Source: SSSZ01 sp035345935 | GTDB lineage: Bacteria; Pseudomonadota; Gammaproteobacteria; Burkholderiales; Rhodocyclaceae | Assembly: GCA_035345935.1 (NCBI GenBank) | Contig: DAORDK010000083.1 | Location: 1 to 12,972, forward strand | Direction: 5' to 3' | DNA: 12,972 nt | In this document: piece by piece, positions 6,809 through 12,972 of the stretch | Numbering within the stretch: the first letter of the stretch is position 1 | Layout: the number at the start of each line of letters is the position of its first letter | Translations under genes and position numbers: made by a program | Notes under the pieces: generated by a model | The model's database searches: none | Told to the model about the DNA's origin: nothing | What the model saw: the letters and a program-made list of their open reading frames with translations, nothing else

Positions 6809-6834
6809 CTCCGCCAGGGACGGAGAGAAAAGCC

Positions 6835-9561
6835 ATGACACAACAAACCCCCACGACCTGCTGTTACTGCGGAGTCGGCTGCGGCGTCATCGTCGAAACC
6901 GACGCCGGCGCCGTCGCTGGAGTCCGTGGCGACCCAGAACATCCTGCCAATTTCGGGCGCTTGTGCACCAAGGGAGCATCGCTCCATCTGACTGCCGGTT
7001 CGGCTGCCCGGCTGCTCGTCCCGGAAATCCGCACCGTACGGGGCCGTCCCGGCGCCGCGGTGTCGTGGGACCATGCTCTCGATTCCGCCGCTGGACGATT
7101 CGCCGACATCATTCGCAGCCATGGCCCGGATGCCGTAGCGTTCTACATTTCGGGGCAACTGCTGACCGAGGACTACTACGTCTTCAACAAACTGGCCAAG
7201 GGCTTGATCGGCACGAATAACGTCGACACCAATTCCCGTCTCTGTATGTCGTCCGCCGTCGCGGGTTACAAGCGCACCCTGGGTGCGGATGCACCGCCCT
7301 GCTGTTATGACGACATCGCCGACGCATCCCTGGTTTTCATCGCCGGCGCCAATCCCGCGATTGCCCATCCCATCGTCTTCCGCCGCATCGAGGACGCTCG
7401 CGCCGCAAACCCGGACTTGCGCCTCGTCGTCGCCGATCCGAGGCGGAGCGAAACCGCCGAGCTTGCCGACCTCCATCTGGCCCTGCGTCCGGGAACCGAT
7501 ATTGCGCTGATGAACGCCATGCTCCACGTCCTGATTGCCGAAGGGCACGTGGATCGGGACTATGTCGCCAGGCATACGAGCGGTTTCGACGAGCTCGAAG
7601 CCATCGCCGGCGCGATGTCCCCTGCCGAGGCGGCCGGAATCTGTGGTCTTCCCGTCGAGCAAATCGTCAAGGCCGCGCGCTGGTTTGGCGAGGCCGAAGC
7701 CCCCCTTTCCTTCTATTGCCAGGGCTTGAACCAGTCGGTTCATGGAACCGACAATAATGCGGCCATCATCCATCTTCACCTGGCCACCGGAAAGATCGGA
7801 AAGCCGGGCTGCGGGCCCTTCTCGCTCACGGGACAGCCGAACGCCATGGGCGGTCGGGAAGTTGGGGGACTGGCCAACCTGATGTCCGCCCACCGAGATC
7901 TCGCCTCGCCCAAAGATCGGGCCGAAGTGGCTGCCCTTTGGGGCATCCCCTGGGTTCCTGCCAAGCCTGGAAAGACCGCCGTCGAACTTTTCCAAGGCCT
8001 GAAGTCCGGAGAAATCAAGGCGGTCTGGATCGCCTGCACCAATCCCGCGCAATCCATGCCGAACCAGGCTGAGGTTCGGGAAGCGCTGAGGGCCGCCGAA
8101 TTCGTCGTTCTGCAGGAGGCCTTTGGCGATACCGACACTGCGGCCTATGCAGACCTCCTTCTTCCGGCGACCACCTGGGCGGAAAAAGAGGGAACGGTAA
8201 CCAATTCGGAGCGGCGCATTTCCCGGGTTCGAGCGGTGGTTCCACCGCCGGGTGAGGCGCGCCATGACTGGCGTATTGCCGTTGATTTTGCGCATCGGTT
8301 GGGTGAGCGTTTAGGACACGATGGCGTTTCGCGACTCTTCCCGTACGACAATCCGGAGTCGATCTTTGCCGAGCATCGCGAAAGCACGCGCGGCCGCGAT
8401 CTGGACATCACCGGGCTCTCCTATGCGCTGCTTGAATCCGCAGGTCCTCAGCAATGGCCGTATCCGGAAGGCGCGGCGGCGGGCCGGCAGAGACTCTACA
8501 CTGACGGCGTGTTCGCCACCGCCGATGGGCGCGCCCGCTTCCTTCCCGTGCGACACCGTTCCACCGCCGACATTCCCGATGGTCGTTTGCCCATCAGCCT
8601 CCTCACTGGCCGTCTGCGCGACCAGTGGCATGGCATGAGCCGCACCGGCACGGTGGCCCGCCTCTTCAATCAGGAAGAGCGACCGTTGCTTGCCATGCAC
8701 CCCTGCGACATGCGTCACCGCGGGCTGGAATCCGGCGACATCGTCCGGGTCCATAACGACCGAGGCGAGATTTTGGTCGAAGTCGAAGAGCGCGCGGGAC
8801 TTGCCAAGGGCCGCGCCTGGATGCCCATGCACTGGGGAAGTCGCTTCCTCAGCAGTCCCGGCGCCAACGCCCTGATGCCTTCCTCCTACGACCCGGTCTC
8901 CTTTCAGCCCGAACTCAAGCACGCTGCGGTTCAGATTGAAAAGGCCGACCTACCGTATCCATTGGCAGTGATAAGGCGCTGCGCCGATAGAGCCGATGCC
9001 CTGGCTCTCCTGGATCGCGTTCGTGTACTGCTCCCCGCATTTCCCTTCGCCACCGTTGGGCTTTATGGGCATTCCAGTGCCCTGGTGGTCTTCCGCGCCG
9101 CCACGACCTGGCCTCTGCCCGAGGCCGGGAGCCTGGCAGAAATCGACCGCCTCTGCGGCCTCGACGGCGAGGAAGGGGCCATCGTCTTTTCGGACCCTCG
9201 GCGTGGAATTGCCAAGAAAGCCATAGCCGAGGGAGGACGTCTGGTCGCAGTGCGCCTTGCGGGCGAAACCTTGGCGATGGCGTGGCTCAAGGATGCCATG
9301 GCCGAGGATGATCTCGATCCGTCCCTCATCCGCTTCGCCTTGGCGCCAACGGCCAAGCCGCCGATGGCCGTGGCGCCGCGGGAGGTGATTTGCAAGTGTG
9401 CCGATGTTACTGCAACGCAGATCAAAGCGGCCTGTGGCGCTGGAAGTACACTGGTTCAATTGCAGGACACCTTAAAGTGTGGAACCTACTGCGGTTCCTG
9501 CCTGCCCGACGTCAAACGACTGGTTGCTGAAACAGCCCAGGGAGAACCCCAGGCTGCCTGA
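6835..9561 (+). CDS. nasA: Assimilatory nitrate reductase, catalytic subunit
   Basis: A cytoplasmic molybdenum enzyme that reduces nitrate to nitrite for nitrogen assimilation. The 908-residue protein has no Tat signal, which separates it from periplasmic NapA. An N-terminal [4Fe-4S] site is formed by C9, C12, C16 and C44 (CCYCGVGC ... LCTKG). C137 in NSRLCMSS is the likely Mo ligand in a bis-MGD fold, and the C-terminal molybdopterin-binding domain includes LTGRLRDQWHGMSRTG. A C-terminal BFD-type [2Fe-2S] domain (about 850-895) has C853, C855, C886 and C889, as in NasA of Klebsiella type. The Shine-Dalgarno GGAG is 9 bases upstream. ybiB follows by 21 bp, probably in the same transcript. No partner electron-transfer subunit (NasC-like) is in the window. 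Confidence 0.95.
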   Translation: MTQQTPTTCCYCGVGCGVIVETDAGAVAGVRGDPEHPANFGRLCTKGASLHLTAGSAARLLVPEIRTVRGRPGAAVSWDHALDSAAGRFADIIRSHGPDAVAFYISGQLLTEDYYVFNKLAKGLIGTNNVDTNSRLCMSSAVAGYKRTLGADAPPCCYDDIADASLVFIAGANPAIAHPIVFRRIEDARAANPDLRLVVADPRRSETAELADLHLALRPGTDIALMNAMLHVLIAEGHVDRDYVARHTSGFDELEAIAGAMSPAEAAGICGLPVEQIVKAARWFGEAEAPLSFYCQGLNQSVHGTDNNAAIIHLHLATGKIGKPGCGPFSLTGQPNAMGGREVGGLANLMSAHRDLASPKDRAEVAALWGIPWVPAKPGKTAVELFQGLKSGEIKAVWIACTNPAQSMPNQAEVREALRAAEFVVLQEAFGDTDTAAYADLLLPATTWAEKEGTVTNSERRISRVRAVVPPPGEARHDWRIAVDFAHRLGERLGHDGVSRLFPYDNPESIFAEHRESTRGRDLDITGLSYALLESAGPQQWPYPEGAAAGRQRLYTDGVFATADGRARFLPVRHRSTADIPDGRLPISLLTGRLRDQWHGMSRTGTVARLFNQEERPLLAMHPCDMRHRGLESGDIVRVHNDRGEILVEVEERAGLAKGRAWMPMHWGSRFLSSPGANALMPSSYDPVSFQPELKHAAVQIEKADLPYPLAVIRRCADRADALALLDRVRVLLPAFPFATVGLYGHSSALVVFRAATTWPLPEAGSLAEIDRLCGLDGEEGAIVFSDPRRGIAKKAIAEGGRLVAVRLAGETLAMAWLKDAMAEDDLDPSLIRFALAPTAKPPMAVAPREVICKCADVTATQIKAACGAGSTLVQLQDTLKCGTYCGSCLPDVKRLVAETAQGEPQAA

Positions 9562-9582
9562 GACCAGCAAAGAGGAGACAAA

Positions 9583-10572
9583 ATGAATTTCACCCCCTAT
9601 ATCCGGGAGATCGGCCGCGGTGCGGAAGGCTCCCGCGACCTCGCGCGGGATGACGCTGCCCAACTGTACGCTGCCATTCTTGACGGCGGAGTCCCCGATC
9701 TCGAACTGGGTGCGATCATCCTGGGGCTACGCGTCAAGGGCGAATCGGTCGACGAGATGGCGGGCTTTCTCGAAGCCGCCAATGCGCGCGTCAATGCCTT
9801 GCGAGTTCCCAGCGGGCGAGCAAGACCGGTGGTCCTGCCGAGTTATAACGGTGCGCGCCGGGACGCCAATCTCACCCCGTTGCTGGCCCTGTTGCTCAAG
9901 CGTTTTGGTGTCCCGGTCCTGGTCCATGGTCTGATCGAAGGCTATGGGCGCGTGACGACCGCCCACATCTTCCGGGAACTGGGGATCATGCCCAGTGCCT
10001 CTCTGACCCAAGCTCAGGGGGCTCTGGACGAACGGGGGCTCGCCTTCGTCCCCATCACCGCCCTGTGCCCCGGTCTCGCGAATCAACTCGCGCTCCGGGC
10101 TCGCATGGGTGTGCGCAACAGCGCTCACAGTCTGGTCAAGATGATTGATCCGTTCCGCGGCGAGGGTGTCGTCGTTTCGCCTGCGACCCATCCTGCCTTT
10201 CTCGACCTCATGCGAGAAGTGCTTGGGGCGGCCGGCGGGCGAACCTTGCTCCTGCGGGGAACCGAGGGGGAGCCTTACGCAAACCCCAAACGCCGCCCGC
10301 GACTGGAATACCTGCACGAAGGCGTTTGCGATGTCCTTTTCGAAGCCGAACACGATAGTCTGAAATCTCTCCCGATGTTGCCCGAATCACCGGATGCGGC
10401 GACGACGGTACGCTGGATTCGCAAGGTTCTCGACAACCATCTGCCGCTGCCGAAGCCTATCGCCAATCAACTGGCCTGCTGCCTTTACGCCAGCGGATAT
10501 GCCGAAGATTTCAACCAGGCCAAGGCCATCGTGGCTGTGGAAGGGATCGGGACGGCGGTCGCAACGGCCTGA
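9583..10572 (+). CDS. ybiB: YbiB/TrpD2 family protein, TrpD-like nucleic-acid-binding
   Basis: The 329-residue protein resembles the glycosyltransferase-3 fold of anthranilate phosphoribosyltransferase: a helical N-terminal domain (about 1-75, with the ELGAIILGLRVKGES stretch) and an alpha/beta domain after it. The PRPP-binding glycine loop of true TrpD (GTGGD type) is replaced by LPSYNGARRDANL (85-97), as in the YbiB/TrpD2 group. E. coli YbiB binds nucleic acids and is not a tryptophan enzyme, so I do not call trpD. AGGAG (9573-9577) precedes the ATG by 5 bases. It lies 21 bp after nasA, so it should be co-expressed from the nitrogen-controlled promoter. Its role in nitrate metabolism is not known to me. 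Confidence 0.85.
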   Translation: MNFTPYIREIGRGAEGSRDLARDDAAQLYAAILDGGVPDLELGAIILGLRVKGESVDEMAGFLEAANARVNALRVPSGRARPVVLPSYNGARRDANLTPLLALLLKRFGVPVLVHGLIEGYGRVTTAHIFRELGIMPSASLTQAQGALDERGLAFVPITALCPGLANQLALRARMGVRNSAHSLVKMIDPFRGEGVVVSPATHPAFLDLMREVLGAAGGRTLLLRGTEGEPYANPKRRPRLEYLHEGVCDVLFEAEHDSLKSLPMLPESPDAATTVRWIRKVLDNHLPLPKPIANQLACCLYASGYAEDFNQAKAIVAVEGIGTAVATA

Positions 10573-10585
10573 GCAAGGCTTTCCC

Positions 10586-10610
10586 GCCGACGGCGCTTTG
10601 CCGGATCGGC
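10586..10610 (+). other. GC-rich hairpin after ybiB
   Basis: GCCGA-CGG (10586-10593) pairs with CCG-(GA bulge)-TCGGC (10601-10610) around the loop CGCTTTG. There is no T run after it, so an intrinsic terminator cannot be claimed. It may protect the 3' end of the nasA-ybiB mRNA. Confidence 0.35.
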
Positions 10611-10655
10611 GCCCGGGATGATCGCCCAGCGATCCGCACCGCACTGATTCACTGC

Positions 10656-10670
10656 GCACCGGAATGGTGC
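10656..10670 (+). promoter_or_regulatory. NtrC binding site upstream of nirB
   Basis: GCACC (10656-10660), GGAAT, GGTGC (10666-10670) is a perfect 5-N5-5 NtrC dyad whose symmetry extends two bases further on each side (GC...GC). Its centre is 63 bp upstream of the GG of the nirB sigma-54 promoter, matching the nasA arrangement. A half-site GCACC (10636-10640) lies 20 bp upstream, on the same face of the helix. Confidence 0.78.
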
Positions 10671-10676
10671 GCCGCA

Positions 10677-10689
10677 CAATTCGTTGCTG
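10677..10689 (+). promoter_or_regulatory. Possible weak IHF site, nirB promoter
   Basis: CAATTCGTTGCTG fits YAANNNNTTGATW at 7 of 9 defined positions. It lies between the NtrC dyad and the sigma-54 promoter but is nearer to NtrC than the nasA IHF site. This is a weak call; an A/T-rich stretch (10701-10709) may serve for bending instead. Confidence 0.25.
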
Positions 10690-10724
10690 CCCAAGAATCC
10701 TTATAAAACAGTGCTCTGACCGGG

Positions 10725-10740
10725 TGGCACGGCGATTGCA
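10725..10740 (+). promoter_or_regulatory. Sigma-54 (-24/-12) promoter of nirB
   Basis: TGGCACG-GCGA-TTGCA is an exact match to the sigma-54 consensus TGGCACG-N4-TTGCW, with GG (10726-10727) and GC (10738-10739) 10 bases apart. Transcription should start near 10751, leaving an untranslated leader of about 120 nt before nirB. This makes nirB a separate nitrogen-controlled unit from nasA-ybiB. Confidence 0.88.
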
Positions 10741-10750
10741 GTGTGCTTTC

Positions 10751-10871
10751 CGACAGCGAGGGTTGCCAACGTAGGCAGCCGGGGTCGAGAGCCCCAATGT
10801 GGCAACGACGTCATGCGCTGAACGAATCTGTTCCGCCCTCAGGGCGTCTGCACAAAAATGGAGTTGCCAAA
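10751..10871 (+). promoter_or_regulatory. Structured 5' leader of nirB, possible RNA switch
   Basis: GTTGCCA (10762-10768) is perfectly complementary to TGGCAAC (10800-10806), and the stem extends by CGT/ATG (one G-U pair) across a one-base bulge. It encloses an inner hairpin GGGG/CCCC (10781-10784 with 10792-10795). A second copy of GTTGCCA (10863-10869) overlaps the last G of the nirB Shine-Dalgarno GGAG (10860-10863) and could pair with the same TGGCAAC instead. A further hairpin CGCCC-TCA-GGGCG lies at 10834-10846. There is no T run, so terminator-type attenuation is not apparent. The structure is seen in the sequence; a regulatory role is inference. Confidence 0.4.
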
Positions 10872-12972
10872 ATGAAAAAGCCTCGTCTCGTCATGATCGG
10901 TAACGGCATGGCCGGTGTCCGCACCGTAGAAGAGCTGCTGAAGATTGCGCCGGATCATTACGACATCACGATTTTCGGCGCCGAGCCTCACCCCAACTAC
11001 AACCGCATCCTGCTTTCGCCGGTATTGGCCGGCGAAATGACCATCCAGGAAATCATTCTCAACGAGCTGGACTGGTACAAAGAGAACCGCATCAACCTGC
11101 ACGTCGGCAAGAAGGTGGTGAAGATCGATCGCGTCAAGCGTCAGGTCATCGCCGAGGATGGCACCGTCGAAGAATACGACCGCCTGCTGCTGGCGACTGG
11201 ATCGAATCCCTTCATCCTGCCCATCCCCGGCAACGATCTCCCTGGAGTCATCGGCTATCGTGACATCAAGGACACCGACGAGATGATCGATGCGGCGACC
11301 CGTCATCGGCACGCCGTGGTCATCGGCGGAGGACTCCTCGGACTGGAGGCCGCCAACGGGCTGAAGCTGCGCGGTATGGACGTCACGGTGGTACACCTGG
11401 GGTCCTGGCTTCTGGAACGCCAACTGGACGAAGTGGCCGGCAAGATGCTCCAGAAGTCCCTGGAAGATCGTGGCCTCAAGTTCCTCCTGGAAAAGCAGAC
11501 CGAGGCCCTGATCCAGGGCGAATCCGGCCGCGTGGCCGCCGTGCGCTTCAAGGACGGCATGCAGATACCGGCCGACCTCGTGGTGATGGCTGCGGGCATA
11601 CGGCCCAACACCACGCTCGCCGAATCTGCTGGCATCTACTGCAATCGCGGAATCGTGGTCAACGACACCATGCAGACCTACGATCCCAAGATCTACGCGG
11701 TGGGGGAATGCGTCAGTCACCGCGGAATCGCCTATGGTCTGGTGGCACCGCTCTTCGAGCAGGCCAAGGTCGCGGCGAACCATCTGGGGGGCTATGGCAT
11801 CGGCCGCTACTCGGGTTCCGTGACCTCGACCAAGCTCAAAGTGACCGGCATCGATCTGTTCTCTGCCGGCGACTATATGGGCGGAAAGGGCACCGAGGAA
11901 ATCATCCTCAACGACCCGGCGGGCGGTGTTTACAAGAAGCTGGTCATCAAGGAAAACAAACTAGTCGGGGGCGTGCTGTACGGCGACACCGCCGACGGCG
12001 CCTGGTATTTCCAGTTGCTCAAGGATGAACGCGACATCCACGATCTGCGCGACCATCTGATCTTTGGCCAGACCGCCGGCGGCGATGCGGGTCACCAGGG
12101 GCAGAACAAAGCCGCGCTGATGGCCGATTCGGCAGAGGTCTGCGGCTGTAATGGCGTCACCAAGGGCGCCATCGTCAAAGCCATCAAGGAAAAAGGGTTG
12201 TTCACCCTGGACGAAGTCAAGAAGCACACCAAGGCGGCTTCGTCTTGCGGTTCCTGTGCCGGCCTGGTCGATCAGATCCTCGCCTCGACCATCGGGGGAG
12301 CCTATACGCCGGCCAATTCCGACAAGAAGCCGGTCTGCGGATGCACGGAATGCGACCACGATCACGTCAGGAAGGTCATCCGCGATCAGCGCCTGACGTC
12401 GATCCCCGAGGTCATGTCCTTCCTCGAGTGGAAGACGCCCAACGGGTGCGACAAGTGCCGTCCGGCGCTGAATTACTACTTGATTTCGACTTGGCCCCAT
12501 CTTGCCAAGGACGACTCCCAATCCCGCTTCATCAACGAGCGGGTTCACGCCAACATTCAAAAAGACGGCACCTTCTCGGTCGTTCCGCGGATGTGGGGCG
12601 GACTGACGACGCCAGCGGAACTTCGGGCAATTGCCGACGCTGCCGAAAAGTACAACGTGCCGACGGTGAAGGTGACCGGCGGTCAGCGCATAGATCTTCT
12701 GGGAGTGAAAAAAGAGGATCTGCCGAAGATGTGGGCCGATCTCAATTCCGCCGGCCTGGTTTCCGGCCACGCCTATGGCAAATCCATCCGCACGGTGAAG
12801 ACCTGCGTTGGCGCGGAACACTGTCGTTTTGGCACTCAGCGGTCCATGGAAATGGGGGTCAAGCTGGAGAAGATGCTCTTCGACATGTATGCCCCCCACA
12901 AGGTCAAGCTGGCGGTTTCCGGCTGCCCGCGCAACTGCGCCGAGGCCGGCATCAAGGACGTGGGCGTCATCG
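10872..12972 (+). CDS. nirB: NADH-dependent assimilatory nitrite reductase, large subunit (3' truncated by window)
   Basis: NirB reduces nitrite to ammonium in the cytoplasm with electrons from NADH. The open frame runs to the window edge, giving 700 residues of the usual 800-850. Domains in order: FAD site GNGMAG (10-15); NADH site VVIGGGLLG (149-157); first BFD [2Fe-2S] domain (C424, C426, C459, C462); second BFD-like domain (C489, C491, C526, C529); ferredoxin-like half domain (about 555-625). Last comes the start of the siroheme/[4Fe-4S] domain, with CVGAEHC (645-651) and CPRNC (685-689) supplying all four cluster cysteines. GGAG (10860-10863) lies 8 bases before the ATG. A small subunit gene nirD would be expected downstream. 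No frameshift is seen. Confidence 0.96.
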   Translation, partial: MKKPRLVMIGNGMAGVRTVEELLKIAPDHYDITIFGAEPHPNYNRILLSPVLAGEMTIQEIILNELDWYKENRINLHVGKKVVKIDRVKRQVIAEDGTVEEYDRLLLATGSNPFILPIPGNDLPGVIGYRDIKDTDEMIDAATRHRHAVVIGGGLLGLEAANGLKLRGMDVTVVHLGSWLLERQLDEVAGKMLQKSLEDRGLKFLLEKQTEALIQGESGRVAAVRFKDGMQIPADLVVMAAGIRPNTTLAESAGIYCNRGIVVNDTMQTYDPKIYAVGECVSHRGIAYGLVAPLFEQAKVAANHLGGYGIGRYSGSVTSTKLKVTGIDLFSAGDYMGGKGTEEIILNDPAGGVYKKLVIKENKLVGGVLYGDTADGAWYFQLLKDERDIHDLRDHLIFGQTAGGDAGHQGQNKAALMADSAEVCGCNGVTKGAIVKAIKEKGLFTLDEVKKHTKAASSCGSCAGLVDQILASTIGGAYTPANSDKKPVCGCTECDHDHVRKVIRDQRLTSIPEVMSFLEWKTPNGCDKCRPALNYYLISTWPHLAKDDSQSRFINERVHANIQKDGTFSVVPRMWGGLTTPAELRAIADAAEKYNVPTVKVTGGQRIDLLGVKKEDLPKMWADLNSAGLVSGHAYGKSIRTVKTCVGAEHCRFGTQRSMEMGVKLEKMLFDMYAPHKVKLAVSGCPRNCAEAGIKDVGVI

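Noticed and set aside
6697..8295. 532-codon open frame on the minus strand opposite sspB end and nasA
   Set aside because: It is antisense to clear NasA protein sequence, has no recognisable domain and reflects the GC-rich codon bias that opens the opposite frame.
9583..10572. Annotation as anthranilate phosphoribosyltransferase (trpD)
   Set aside because: The PRPP glycine loop is absent, the context is nitrate assimilation, and the sequence fits the YbiB/TrpD2 group better.
10834..10846. CGCCC-TCA-GGGCG hairpin in the nirB leader as an attenuating terminator
   Set aside because: No T run follows; the next bases are TCTGCACAAAAATGG, so intrinsic termination is not expected.
1..12972. Search for CRISPR arrays, insertion sequences, att sites and tRNAs
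   Set aside because: No regularly spaced repeats, transposase-like proteins, terminal inverted repeats or cloverleaf-like sequences were noticed by eye.

Overview
The window looks like chromosomal DNA of a betaproteobacterium (Rhodocyclales-like is my best guess, held loosely). The sequences and order of petABC, sspA and sspB, the SspA start motif and the high G+C content point that way. Every gene I can support lies on the + strand. Spacing is tight, and no mobile elements, CRISPR arrays or tRNAs were seen.

Left part (1 to about 2841): the last bases of a 5S rRNA and its terminator end an rRNA operon. A promoter with an extended -10 then precedes the small SRP RNA gene (ffs). Next come dnaX (DNA polymerase III tau/gamma), ybaB (nucleoid-associated protein) and recR (recombination mediator), a very common bacterial trio.

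Middle (2842 to 6704): a clear sigma-70-type promoter precedes petA-petB-petC, which encode the Rieske protein, cytochrome b and cytochrome c1 of the respiratory bc1 complex. A hairpin terminator follows. Then sspA (stringent starvation protein A, an RNA polymerase-associated GST-fold protein) and sspB (ClpXP adaptor) lie 3 bp apart.

Right part (6705 to 12972): a nitrate-assimilation region. nasA (assimilatory nitrate reductase) is followed by ybiB (a TrpD2-type nucleic-acid-binding protein). Then come a 299-bp regulatory gap and nirB (NADH-nitrite reductase large subunit), which runs off the right edge. Together NasA and NirB would take nitrate to nitrite to ammonium in the cytoplasm. Both units carry textbook nitrogen-control promoters: a GCACC-N5-GGTGC NtrC dyad 62-63 bp upstream of a -24/-12 sigma-54 promoter. 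The nasA promoter also has a perfect IHF consensus between the two. The nirB transcript is predicted to have a leader of about 120 nt in which one heptamer can pair with either of two identical partners, one of them touching the nirB ribosome binding site. This possible RNA switch is the least explained signal in the window.

The most interesting points are the matched NtrC/sigma-54 architecture, the nirB leader, the position of ybiB inside the nitrate unit, and the non-canonical cytochrome b Qo motif (PVWY). I did not find a wholly new multi-gene system.
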